Assembly (NCBI GenBank): GCA_030734395.1
Contig: JAUZTG010000004.1
Coordinates: forward strand, 62,001-126,000
Origin: Sarocladium kiliense
Taxonomy: Eukaryota > Ascomycota > Sordariomycetes > Hypocreales > Sarocladiaceae
DNA length: 64,000 nt
Reading direction: 5' to 3'
A program made the translations under genes and the position numbers. Shown here piece by piece: positions 35,749-47,376 of this stretch (its first letter is position 1; each line of letters starts with the position of its first letter). The notes under the pieces were generated by a model, which was not told the origin of the DNA, made no database searches, and saw only the letters and a program-made list of their open reading frames with translations.

Positions 35749-37723
35749 TTATGCCTTCGGGGGCATGCGGAGGATGGGGTAAAGAGACGATGGGCCGGGC
35801 AGCTCCTTGTTCTGGGGCGCCGGGCTCTTGGCATCAACATCCATAGCCTCGGATGGGGGACCCCGTGGGGATCGGGGGCCCTCGCTGCTGTTGGACTCCT
35901 CGTCGAACTCACGGCGATCAAGGCGGCCGCGGACGTACTCTCGCAAAGTCTCAATGACTCGCATGTTCTCGAGCCAGCGGTCGTACTGCTCCTCGCGCTC
36001 GCGGGCGGACTCGCTCATATCTGACTCAGAAGAGGGCGAGCCGACAGAGGCAGGGCCAGACTCGGAGGCACGAGGCGTCGAGGTAGGGGGCTCAGGTCGG
36101 GAAGCGGCACCACGAGCGCGCTGGAGCATGCCGCCAGAGTAGCGACGACGCTCATTGCTGTCGAAGTTGGGGCCGAGAGTGGTAGTAGTTGACTGACCGA
36201 AACCCTGGCTCACGGCAGGAAGGCTGGTAGGCAGGCTAGGGTACATGACGGAGGAGTTCGTCTGGCTGTGGCGCGACTGTGGGGACATGCCGGATGAGGA
36301 GGGGCTAGGCGACTGGCCAGAGGTGTACGACAGAGCGCTGGACGGAGGAGTGACGGCTGGGGTGCCGGTGGAGGAGATGGCAGTCAGTGGTGACGGCATG
36401 CTGGCGGCGGAGACTGGCTGGTAACCCTCGGCGTGAACAGGAAGGCCACCGTGGTGAGTCGGACCACGGGGGTTCATGGGCGGGGAGGGGCTGTGTCGGT
36501 AGCCGGAGTAGCCTCCATCATGAATCTGAACGCCGGCGGTGGCGTGGCTCGCGTTGTCGTAGATGGTGTCCTGCATCTGTCCGAGCATGGTGTCGATCTG
36601 GACGAGATCCTTCTGCGTGCGGGCGTTGGGCAGGGGTAGGTAGTACTGCTGGGCGAGCGGGTGATTGTGGCTCGGAGCAGGCGCAGCGTGCATCACGCCG
36701 GGGCCAGCGGACTGCTGCGGCATGTACTGGGCTTCAGCGCCGCCCATGGGACCATTGGGAATCGACAGGGAACCGTGAAGAGGGAGCAGGGATCGGCCAA
36801 TCTGGGCGTAGGAAGACGGGTCAATCTGCCGGCGCTTGGCGCTGCCGAAAAAGTCATCAACCATGTCGAAGGTGCGCTTACGGTCGTAGCCACCAGCGGC
36901 ACTGTATCCCATATGCTCGGTACGCGGGTTGTTCATGGTTGGTTGGTTGAAGTAGAGGCCGTAGTTGGTCGACGGCTGAGGGGCGTAGTAACCGCCTGGG
37001 TGACCTCCCTGGTGGGGGAAGGCGGCACTTGTGCGCATCTGACCGTTATGGTCATAGTAGCTAGGCGGGCCTGTCTTTTGTCAGACACATGGTACTTGGG
37101 GAGGAGAGAGGGAGTTGAGAGAAGCCTAGGGAGACATACCCTTGGGCTGAGGGCGATAGTTCATACCACCAGGATCCTGGCGCGGGGGCACAAGAACAGA
37201 GTCGTCGGCATGTGTCTGCGCGAAACGTGTCAGTCCCTGTCGAGGAAGAGATCAGTTGATAAAGGGAAGCTTACCTTGACATGCTTCTTGAGATCCTGAG
37301 GACGCTTGAAAGATTTGCCACAGAACTCGCACTTGTGAGGCTTGAGCGGAACGTGAACGCGAATGTGAGAGGTGATGTGGTCGCGCTTCACAGTAGTGGT
37401 CCGGCAGGAGTTCCACTGGCAGGTGAGGTTCAGGTTGTTTGTGCTCTTGCGGCCAACATGGCGTTCACAGATGTGCTCCTGAAAGGCGAATCAGTCACTA
37501 TATTCCATGAAGAGCTCATCTGATTATGGTCACTTACATAGAGCGTCTCTGGTGTGGGAAACTTCTGGTTACAGTGACTCCAGCGGCAGGTCAGGGGCTC
37601 CTCAGCAGCAGTTGAGCTGGGCGCATTGGAAGTTGTGCTGGAAGGGGCCGGAGTTGTGGACTTTGAGTCGTTGCTGTTGCTGGAGCTGGAGGAAGCCTGG
37701 TTATCAGGCGCGGCAGACGACAT
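35749..37723 (-). CDS. pacC: Ambient-pH transcription factor PacC/Rim101
   Basis: The model is complement(join(35749..37070, 37140..37215, 37275..37478, 37538..37723)), 595 aa. Three C2H2 fingers typical of PacC are present: C46-x4-C51...H64-x4-H69 ([19 protein letters not shown]), C82-x4-C87...H100-x3-H104 ([23 protein letters not shown]) and C112-x2-C115...H128-x3-H132 ([21 protein letters not shown]). Fingers 1 and 3 are split by introns. Downstream are MNYRPQPK, the basic block [19 protein letters not shown], and the C-terminus [13 protein letters not shown]. PacC is cleaved at alkaline pH through the Pal/Rim pathway; the processed form binds GCCARG sites, activating alkaline-expressed and repressing acid-expressed genes. 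Its own upstream region carries many such sites (see 38125-39819). Confidence 0.96.
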
Positions 37724-38124
37724 GGTGGGCGAAGATACGCGCCGTCGAAAGGACAGCGAGGTTTGGGATATCCGGACTTAGGGTGAAGACTTGGACTAGG
37801 TGAAAGTCAAGTCAAGTTCCAGAAAAGGACGTAGGTAAACAAATGGCAGATGATGGAAAAGAGGGAAGAGGAACCAGAAGAGGCGATCCGGGACGTTGGG
37901 TCACGAAGGAACTAAGTAAGAATAAGAAAGTCGGGCCCCTCTCCTTCGTGGGTGCCCCGGAAAGGGTCTATCGGAAGAAGAGAGTCCAGGGGAGACAAGG
38001 CGCGCCATGATTGCACAACAGAAGCATGCGTGGTGGTGCTCGTGGCCGTGAGAAAGCCAAAGCAACGCAAAAGCAGATGATGGGATGGGGCACAGGAGGC
38101 GCTTGGGGAAGGAGGGGGGAGGGG

Positions 38125-38785
38125 CTTGGCGTGAGTGAGCAGTACAAGGGCGAGCGGGAAGTCTTGGCGGTCTTGGCAGCCAAGAAGAAAGTAGTGGCTT
38201 AGCAGGAGTACGCGACGCTACTGGTGTGTGGTGTGAGCAAGAAGGTCACTTCTGGCACACAGGACTTTCAGCTTAGCAGCGGAGAGCAAGACGCCAAGCA
38301 ATGCCAAGCCTTGGCGGACTGGGCATCGCCTCGCTTGTGCTGTCGCTGATTGGCTGCCGGGCGAAGCACACCTGACAGTGGCCACCACCTGCTGCGTCAG
38401 GCGGTTTTGCCGGAGTCGCAGCAGCAGAAAAGGTCACCTGAGCTACTGAAGAAGATGGTGATGGGCATGATTGACGGAGAGTTGCACAACCCCGAGCCGA
38501 GTCATGATTTTTTCCGTTCCTCTGTTTTCTTTTCTCGCTCTTGACTGATGTGCTCAAGTGATCTCGACAGACTTGCATTTCATCATCCAAGTGATCCAAG
38601 CCGGAACACTGGCAGCTTCTTGGTCCTACCCCAGGCTTGGACTGGCCTGGCACTCAATCGCTCACCTCTCGCTCCAACACCAAGAACTCGACAAGAAACC
38701 GCCCAGACTCTTGGCCACACAGCTTGGCATTTCCTTGGCAAATGTCGTCGCTTCGCTTGGCATTGACCTTGGCGTGAGTCTTGGC
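38125..38785. promoter_or_regulatory. Main cluster of PacC core sites (13 copies of GCCAAG)
   Basis: GCCAAG or its complement CTTGGC starts at 38125, 38163, 38172, 38179, 38293, 38303, 38310, 38710, 38723, 38734, 38756, 38768 and 38780. CCTGGC (GCCAGG) at 38646 also fits GCCARG. Chance would give about 0.3 copies of one hexamer on both strands in 661 bp. The sites lie 0.4-1.06 kb upstream of the pacC start. GCCARG is the established Aspergillus nidulans PacC site; direct binding here is inferred. Confidence 0.8.
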
Positions 38786-39243
38786 TGGTTTGCTCACTGT
38801 CAACGCCTGGTCGCAGCACATTTAGCCCGGAAATCACACCACAGACCTGACAAGACACGAAGGCGGCCGACCTCCCTACACGACTCGAAACCGCTGCAGC
38901 GTTAGACATGACCAGCAAAGTCAATCAATACATTGGTGTGGGTGGCATTCCAGACGACGCCTCACCCTCGCTTCCATCAACCAAGCCTTTTCCGTTGTGC
39001 CATTTTGCGTCATGATCGCAGCGCTGCCGAAACTTTAATTTTTTTTCCTTTGATTAGCTCACGCGATAGGAAGAGCGAGACGAGACTCGACATCCGTCCC
39101 ACAGCACAGGGCCCATCTTCTCATATTCTTGCCTTTTAGTCATGGACGACAATCAAGCTTTCCGCCCGCCCAGACTTCACTTTCGCCCCTCTTCCGCCGC
39201 CAATGCCCAGCAGCAAAATCGCTAGTACTGGCTCAAGGTCAGT

Positions 39244-39819
39244 CTTGGCTTTCTGGGCTCCTCTTCTCCTTTATCGTCATATTTAGTACTAAATTCGCTA
39301 CATGTGGATCGTGAACGTGAGATGACTCCTTTTGTGAGAGCATTGTGTTTTTCCCACTTTGAGGATACTCACGAGAACAGTGTAGAGGGTGAATACTAAA
39401 GTCATGCATGGTGCAGACAAGACAGATCTGCCCTGCCTTACCCTGTCCTGTGGCCAACGTGTGCCATGCAGGCCTTGAGTTGCATCGGCTCCAACACAAC
39501 ATGATATGATGGTGGGCACATGGCAAGCAGATCACACCCTATTCATCCGTCTACAGTACAAGCGGCTTTTGTCGCTCATCAGCTATCACCACCGCCATCC
39601 CCATCTCAGTCTTGGCTTTACTCTTGGCTTCCCTTGGCACGACATTCCCACGGGCTGAGGCCACGCAACCCTCCTTCTGCTGTAGCTCCGCGTACCGCCT
39701 TCGAGCCCCTGCTAACGGCTCCCGACATGAGGATCCGAGGAGTGATGTGCGCAGCTGGCAGTTGGAGTGTTACTCCGTCTCGGCTGGATGCGGAAGGTAG
39801 GTCATGATAGGTGGCCAAG
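39244..39819. promoter_or_regulatory. Distal PacC-type sites
   Basis: Five further CTTGGC/GCCAAG copies start at 39244, 39611, 39623, 39633 and 39814, about 1.5-2.1 kb upstream of pacC. Three lie within 28 bp of each other. Confidence 0.55.
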
Positions 39820-40748
39820 CGCTGTGATGATCATTGAACCCATCAACGTGGGCATTATTGCCCCTTCTCTCAAAAAGCGAGGCACTTGTCTCTTTGTAGA
39901 ATATCACCTGAGAGTTGATGGACTTTGCTCAGACCTGACGAGGTTCGTACCGCGCTGTGAACATTCGTACCAACAGCATGTCTTGACAAGCCAATACTAT
40001 GACGTTGTCTTGCATCCAAGAAACTCTACTATCATTCCATGTTTCCACCTCCATGCGCGTCCCAATCTCGATAGCCTGTCATTAATTATACTCAAACCTA
40101 ATCTCTCACCTTACCGTCTGGGCATTCCCTATTTCAGCCAAGTCCTCAATATACGTGATAGAACCCGAAATCCCGTTTGACCCGCTGGTTATGAAGGGGC
40201 CAAGAACGCCAAATCCCAGCCGCCATTGCGGCAGTGCAAAACATGGAGGCTTGGAAATGATATATCGTGTTACACACACTGAGTCCTGAGTGAGCGGATC
40301 AAAAGATGGTGTCGTTGAAGATGAGCTGTGTGATAGTACTGGCATGCTGATGTATGCCTGGATATGCGAAGGTCGTCCACAAAGTACTGTGCAGGCGCTC
40401 CCGTGCTGTTGCAAGTCGAGAAGACTGGGAACAGATTTCATTGTCTCCTAACCTGTATGTGTCCAAATTGACGGCCGTGAGACGACCAAGCGAATGTTTG
40501 CACCGTCAAACTCATGAGAGACAGGAGTAGGTTGAGCAAACATGTATGCTAGTCCATCAAGAATATCAATTTCAGCCAACACCTTGATCTAAAACCTGAT
40601 ACAATCTCCCAACATTTCTCGTCTCATATAACAACATTACGAAAACCTCACATAGCCCCTTTGGAGCCTCCTATCCAACTACTCGACTCCTGGTACACAA
40701 GCATCCCACCTCCGGCACCACAGAAGATAGCCTGACATATTTGAGCTC

Positions 40749-42000
40749 TCAGCACTCCTTGCCTGTCCTCCGGTAGATCCAATTACGGCACTTTGAAGGC
40801 AGAGATCTGATCCTACGCATAGCTTCCTTGGCAGCCGCAGGAATCTTAACCAGGACTCCGTTGGCCAGATCATCCCCTTCTCCCAGCTTATAACCCCTTT
40901 CAAAAACCTCCAAAGCAAAAGCGTAGACAGCCTATGGTTTCCATGTTAACACTGTATTTCATATGAACCAAATTACCCGGCGATGAGTGCAAAGCTCCCG
41001 CGCGAAGGTGATGATGACTTACGAAGTTGTCGGCGTTCCTGAATTGTTGGTCTGGAGTTAACTTCACAGCCCTTCTCCAACCATATTGCGGCACATCCTG
41101 CATCACGCTCCTCACCAACTCTGGAAGCTTGATATCGACCTCTGTAGAGTCATCCTATGTCAGCACAGGTTCATCCTAGTCAAACGGTACGAAAAGGAGG
41201 TATGAACATACTATGAGTAGCCTCGACGGGATCAATTAGGTTCGAGTGGAAAGATTCGTGCAAAAGGGTACGGCTCGTGCAAGGATTGTCAAGAATAGAT
41301 GGAACATCTTGCATCTTGCCATCTGGATCCAGCATCTTCTTCGAAAGCAATCTGCTATCAAACTTGGACACCGTTGACCAGCCCCCGAAGCTTCGGCTCA
41401 GTTTATTGCAAACAGAAATGACAGTCCTTCCTGGTTTGAACTCTTTCGCCTCGTCGGACTCGGAAAGTGGCTGCCTGTAGCTGTTCGCAATGACCGTACG
41501 CTGCCCTCTGGATTCTTTCTTGCACCCTGGTGTTGTTTTCGTCGTGCGCATATGGTAGGTGTTGTCGTTGTAGACTTCTCGCCCTTCAAGCTTCTCCCAA
41601 CGGTCGTCGTCGTCGCAGACGTAGATGAGATCAGCTTGCTTTGGGTCCGTCACCGGAGTGAGCCCACCAAGCAAGGCGTAATAATCTATTGCAGGTCAAC
41701 CACGATCCTGGACTAAGTCTGATATAAGTTGGTGGTTTAAATTAACTGACCTCTGATTGTGCCTTTGTTTCCGGCATCGTCACGATCTTTGAAAAGCTGG
41801 CTGTAGACAAACTTTTGGTTGTTGTCGTTGTCAGCGTTCATTTTCTCAGCGACCTTCCTGGCCATTGACCAAGCTTCCTCGAAGGACGCCGAGATGCCTT
41901 GATACTTCTCTTCGCAGTCGTTGGCAACATAGTAAGTCGCAGCCCTCGACACACCGACGAGAGCTGCCACCAAGAAGACTGGTGCAAGAGAAGGCTGCAT
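40749..42000 (-). CDS. Secreted HExxH metallopeptidase-like protein (M35/aspzincin-like)
   Basis: The model is complement(join(40749..40931, 41023..41141, 41212..41685, 41751..42000)), 341 aa. A signal peptide is clear (MQPSLAPVFLVAALVGVSRA). The zinc-binding motif HESFH is at 226-230 within TSRTLLHESFHSNL. Further on, DVPQYGWRRAVKL and FRNADNFAVYAFAL resemble the 'D-x-x-Y-G ... A-x-x-NAD-x-[FY]' region of deuterolysin/lysine-specific M35 peptidases, where the Asp is the third zinc ligand; here the Asp-Tyr spacing is one residue longer, so assignment to M35 is tentative. Acceptors TAG, CTACAG and CATAG join in frame. It is probably an extracellular protease. It is divergent from the cysteine-rich secreted protein gene at 43057. 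Confidence 0.76.
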
Positions 42001-43056
42001 TTTTGGACGTGGTAGTTAACGACTGACAGCTTGGCTTACAAAAGAAATAGCCTGAAGTATTGATGACGACTGATTTCCGTCTTGGATTTTGCTGCATAAC
42101 TCTCAGTGACAGAGGACGAGTCCTCAAGGGGTATATACTTATCAAGAGTGAGGCATGCTGCCTCATTGACTCGAGAGACGAAATTCATACGGCACAGCCT
42201 CACCAAGATTAGAGCACCTCGATTATGAGATCTGGCCCCCAACGATCATATGTTACTCCATCTATCTGACTCAAGCGCACGCGTATAGCTCACGAGCTCG
42301 ATAGACTCAGCTGAGGCTACACGGGATACGGACAAGTCGGCAACACAATCGCAAGAACGGCATGTCATAGCGAATCCGCTGACAGCTGGGACAAAAGTCC
42401 AATCCTACGAGAGAGTTTGCCTTACATTGGGGTAAGATAGCGAAGATACACAATTGGGGTCGGGCTGGGGCTGCGCACTGAACTCGGCGGTTCGGGAGTC
42501 CAGACCTGAACCACGATCCTTCACGGTCGGCTTCTCAGTTACCGACGTAATTATAGACCCCATCGAAAGGAAATGCTAGCCTATTGTCAGCCGCAGACTG
42601 CATCCTTCTGACTATAATCGCAGAACGTCAGCCGCTTATGTGGTCCTGTTTCGGCCCCCACGGTGTCATCAGGCACAGCCACAGCAGGCTCGCACATATG
42701 TTTTACGAGGGACCGATCTGTCATACAGCGTACAAGCGAATTGTCTGTAGGTCAGATCATGTCTCACCTTTCTTTCATCCAGAGGCCCGACTGAGGATCT
42801 TATCGACATGACTCGGATACAGCCGCAGCCGCATCGTCGTTCAGCGACGGGACCTGCATACTTACAAAGATAGTCAACGTCTGACCTATCTATAGACACT
42901 GACACCGTCGCGTGTAGCAGTATGGACGCAACATGGGATTCACGGTATATCTTGGGCCATGCGTCCTCAAATCATTCTCAACTGCCCTTTCGTCTTGACT
43001 TCACAACCACAATTGGTCTCAACGCATTCTTCATCACCGAAACATCCTTCGAGACA
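42001..43056. promoter_or_regulatory. Divergent promoter of two secreted-protein genes
   Basis: No coding sequence is supported. A TATATA element at 42132-42137 lies about 130 bp upstream of the metallopeptidase-like start. The shared 1.06-kb region could co-regulate the pair. Confidence 0.5.
42132..42137 (-). promoter_or_regulatory. TATA-box-like element of the metallopeptidase-like gene
   Basis: The minus strand reads AAGTATATAC about 130 bp before the ATG at 42000, a plausible core-promoter position. Candidate only. Confidence 0.4.
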
Positions 43057-45430
43057 ATGGTGAAGCCTTTTCTCTCCAGTCTCGCCGTGTGCGCGGCTCT
43101 TCTCACTTCGACGCTGGCACACTCCGCACCTCGGTATGGTGCTATGAGCAGCAAGCGACAGAACCAGATTATTTTCCCTCCCGCCAACGGACCATGTCCC
43201 CAGAATCGTGGACAGGAGCCATGTGAGTACCGCAGACGTCTTGTTTAACCTCTTACCGTGAGAGAAAACGCTGACCATAACCTAAGTCTCCTGCTTCGCC
43301 GATGATTGCGTGGGTACACCTGGCCCGGGTCTTTGCAACATACAAACTCAAGAAGGGTTCCCCATCTGTGGGTGCTGCACCTTCGATGAAGTTTTTTGTT
43401 CTGCGTGTGGTGGTGACGCCGGTGGTGGTATCGTAAGTGACACCTTCACCTTTCACCTAATTGACATGAGGTCGAAGCCTATCCCTTGCTAACATTTCAA
43501 CAGTGTCAAGGCACGAAGACAACCGGCGTCCTTGAAATCGCCTTCCAAGGCTGCCCCTGCTCAAATGACGATGGCATTGACCCAGGTGATGCTAGCAAAG
43601 TCTGCCCCGAACACATGGGCGATGGTCGGAACACTTTTACATGCGACAATGATGCCTGTGGTGGCTGCACAGAGAACGCAGGTATTTGTGATAAGAAGTT
43701 TGCGGGCAAAGACAGCGCAGGGAGGGGATTCTTCGTGCGTTGTGCTGGCTGTCCTGCTGGCGATATTGCATGTGATACATGTGGCGGCAATGATGGTAAT
43801 GGACGCTGCAAGGGCCAGCCTGGCTCAGCTGTTGGAAAGCCATATGAAGGATGCCAGTGTGGTGATTCTGGGTAAGTCTCATTCCAATCCTTCAAGTTTT
43901 GGTACATGTTAAAGATCTGACCGCTTCTCTCCTTGCAGAACGACAGTGCCTCCCATCATTATCTTCCCATTCCCTGTCCCCCCGCCTTTCTTCCCGCCTC
44001 CTCCTCCCGGCACCCCTGAACCAGAGAAGCAATGCTCCTTGATACCTGGCGACATCAAGTGCTCAGACTGTGGTGGCCAGAGCGGTTGGTGCCAAGAAGG
44101 ACCGGATGCTGGCTGTATGTGTCAGGAAGACTGCCCAACCGAGGACGACCGTCCAAGCTGTTCGGCAGAAGACTGCCAGGGTGAAGAAACTGAGAAGTGC
44201 ACAGTCGGCCCTCACGCAGACTGCGAATGCAGCAAGGACCAGCCAGAGTGTCCCGAGGGCGATGAGATTCTTGGCTGCGATGAGTGTGGAGGAGCTGATG
44301 AGAACCATAAGTGCAAAGGGCTCGAGGAGGAGAACAACAAGTGGAAGGATTGCGACTGCATCGATGTCGGCGTGGATAGTGACGAGTATGAGGCTTTCAC
44401 GGACGAGGATATCGCCGCCTGGGATCGGATCATCGCGGCACTTCCTGCAGCTGATTCTGACCCAGGCCAGAACCCAGATCCTGACCAGCCAAGAGAGCAC
44501 CCTTCAAACGACCCAAAGTGTGGCGGCAACCAGGTCGACAAGATCCCTGCCAAGGTCAAGACGGATGACGGCGACAAGGCCCCCAAGGAGCTGCAATACA
44601 TGATGCGTGAAGTCCTCTGCAACGACAAGTGTGAGGCTCCTCCAGGCATTAACACCAACGCAGTAGCGGCCACTACAGATCAAGACGGATGCGAGATTGC
44701 CATCGTGCTCCCCAACGAAGTTGAGGCCTACGCTTACCGAGGCACACACTCGCAGGGCGCCCAATGGCAGGACTGCTGGGACAGCTTCGCCAACATCACC
44801 GAGAAGTGCGTCAAGGATGACCCTGCGACAGGCTGGGTCAACGGGCCAGACGATTACCAGTTCTACCAGTCAGGCTATCGCAAGCTCAACGGCGAGGGCT
44901 CCCGTCACGCACCCCTTGACGGCAGCAACGCGCTTCCCGATGCCGATGAGAAAGAAGTGGCCATTCCTTACACATCGCCTGGGGACAATGGTGTCCAGTG
45001 CACAGCGGATGACCGCGGCGGTTGGATGGCAGATTGCTGGCGCCTCGCAGATAAGTTCTCCGACGACCAAGAGATCTGCTCCAACGACTCCAACGTCTGC
45101 GCTCAACCCCGTAAGAACTCCGTCTGCAAAGCCAGCGGCGGCAGATGCGACGAGAACGGGTCCGACACGATCGACATCTCCAGCTACTGCGTGTTGGCGA
45201 CACAGAGCAGTTGTTCGATCGTGCTGGCGGATAAGCTATCTTCGTTTGGTGCAGATGGGTTTTCGTGTGTTACTGGTAAGGATCTCAAGGATTTGATTGC
45301 GAGGGAGGCGAGTGCGAATGGATGTGGAGGGACGCCGGATCAAGGACGGGTGGCGCTGTGGGCGAGGAATGATGGGAATAGCATGTTGTGTATGACGGGG
45401 AGTGAGCACCCTGGCGTCTGTGGCATCTGA
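43057..45430 (+). CDS. Large modular cysteine-rich secreted protein
   Basis: The model is join(43057..43222, 43287..43432, 43504..43871, 43939..45430), 723 aa. A signal peptide is present (MVKPFLSSLAVCAALLTSTLA). Cysteine modules with a shared pattern follow: ICGCCTFDEVFCSACGGDAGG; CDTCGGNDGNGRCKG...GCQCG; then, after a Pro/Phe-rich hinge near residues 228-256 (FPFPVPPPFFPPPPPG), CSDCGGQSGWCQ...GCMC, CSAEDCQGEETEKC...CEC and CDECGGADENHKCKG...CDC. The last 350 residues form a separate domain with DKIPAKVKTDDGDKAPKELQ, ATTDQDGCEIAIVLP, CWDSFANITEKC and GWVNGPDDYQFYQSGYRKL. The start is the ATG directly before the signal sequence. I do not recognise the family; a cell-wall or secreted role is all that can be inferred. 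Confidence 0.78.
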
Positions 45431-47376
45431 TCTCTCGAGGTTGGGGGAGGAACGATTTCATCTGATAAGATGTGTATATAAAAGGCCCAGTTCTTGTTGT
45501 TAGAGGAGGGGTGGGATTTTACCATGTATGGAACTTCACCGTTATACTTTCAATGAAAGGTGTTGCTTTGTGTCGCCTGCTAGATCCATACCACGGGTGT
45601 AAGTATTTTCTGCGATACTAACAAATCCTCCTTCTTATGCATCATGAGGTCAGAGTTTGCAACATGTCATCTTGTATAGCGCAGTAGAAGCCATCAAACT
45701 TGTCGGACTCCAACTCGCTACCCCAGGAGGCACTGAATGCGTGCAGTAACATCATATCGAGTACCTCACCCTACAATCAGGATTGCATTTCGCCTGGGCC
45801 CAAGCTTCCAGACCGTCCGTGGCCAATTCCGTAACAATAAATAGAGTATACGGACTGTATCTACGTTGATACAGATAATGAGCAATCATTGGTACCGTGA
45901 GAGCCGGTATCCTCTACAATCGGTGCCAGCCAAGTCGGGTGGAAGTTGAGGTTGGGTTACAGAAGGTTATTCCGGACCTGCACCCTGAGATACGAAGAGG
46001 AACCTCTTTTATGATAAGTCTGGCTGTGTAAGTAGATCATCTAAGCTCTATAGCTACGCAGGAAAGCTAATATTAAATGTATTCTCTTGTACCTATAACC
46101 TGTCCACGTGCCAGACGGGAGCCTCGGGCTCACCGCCGGAGCATTTCGCCCACCCTCAACCTTGGCAACCGCCCAGTCATGAAACCCTAACCAGAACCGA
46201 ACATCAGCCCTATCCTTTCTGAACAATGGCCTCAGGATGCGAGGCCTACGTCATAATGCAAAGCATACGTCCCGAGCCATGCATGGCTCTGGACCCGCAC
46301 GAGAAATCGTTGGTACTAACTCAACTTGCTCAACTTAGCTACGCGCGTTGTGAAGCCAGATGGTCATCACAGGAAGGGCACATCGACCGCATAGTAGGGA
46401 TGATCAAGCTTATCATTCACAGGGGCCAAAGACCGAGCAAACATCTGCGAAGCTAAAAACATGTCTCAAAGCCAGTGCCTTTTGCCTCAATAAGACCTCC
46501 CATATCCTCCTCTTTCTCGTTATTTCATGGTCCTACTCCTTCCATCACCCCAAGAACCCTGCACACGTGCATGTGTCGACAAGCTGCGAGTGGTGAGACT
46601 TGCACCAGTTTTTCCACAACAGCCTCTCCCTGAGGCCTGCTTCCCAAGGTCTGTTGATGACCGTTCCAAAAATTAAAAGACGCGGTGCGCCGGTATGCCT
46701 GCCCATCAGGTAAAGGCCCTCATCGTCCCTCGACAAACACCAGGGACCGGCCCTTCCAAAATCACCGTGGCTCTGACTCTCGCCTCCCACGATATAAGGT
46801 GTTGAATTCGTGGCGAAAATGATGGTAGTAGTTCGTGTATAGCGTGCCTCAAGAGAAAGTAAAAGTTGAGATTGGGTTAAAAAGCAGGGGGTATGTGCAA
46901 AAAGTTGAGATGAAGATGCGGCGTCGTTGTGGCGATGGCCAAACTTTCGCAGCCGGGAGCATGTCTCCGTCAACGAGCCACATGACTGTGTGGCCGCTGA
47001 AGAGCTGCAGTGAACAAGTAACCTCTGGTGTGGTGAGACATGCTCCGTAGGTCGTGCATTGATGTTGTGTCGCTCAGCGATGCCACTCAAAAAAAAGAAG
47101 AAAAGGTCCGAAACCCATTACGGGTTTGAGTGCCATGAAAGGATAAGCCAAGAGAGCCGGACCATACGAGGACGCCGCCTCGTGGGTCAAGAAATGGTGA
47201 CTGAATAAGATCCGAACGTATCGATGAGTAGAGTACCATCAACACGCTCGAGGGGAACCCCCTTGACCGAGCATACCAGCCCGTTCGGGACCGAGATGAA
47301 TACAATCCAAAAGGTCCCCTTCATTTCCCTCCAAGAACGCCATGCATGCAGATGTGGATTAAACAAAGTGATAGTG
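45431..47376. other. Intergenic (1.9 kb), no gene supported
   Basis: 3' flanks of the convergent cysteine-rich protein gene and STB3-like gene meet here. A 7-bp hairpin (CTGTATC-TACGTT-GATACAG, 45855-45874) is present. A 181-codon minus-strand frame at 46545-47090 and a 76-codon plus-strand frame at 46226-46456 have no recognisable features. Confidence 0.5.

Larger units (their letters stand above)
37724..40748. promoter_or_regulatory. pacC upstream region (3.0 kb)
   Basis: No gene is supported here. pacC begins at 37723 reading left; the next gene on the right (40749-42000) also reads left, so everything between is pacC leader/promoter plus the 3' flank of the metallopeptidase-like gene. 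Its notable content is the dense set of GCCAAG/CTTGGC hexamers listed separately. Confidence 0.6.

Noticed and set aside
45855..45874. 7-bp hairpin CTGTATC-TACGTT-GATACAG
   Set aside because: Short enough to occur by chance in 1.9 kb of intergenic sequence; recorded only in the region entry.
46226..46456. 76-codon plus-strand frame starting MASGCEAYV
   Set aside because: It has a plausible start, but no continuing exon and no family; a minus-strand frame begins at the same base.
46545..47090. 181-codon minus-strand frame
   Set aside because: No recognisable domain, signal peptide or splice structure; one open frame of this length is expected in several kb of GC-moderate intergenic DNA.
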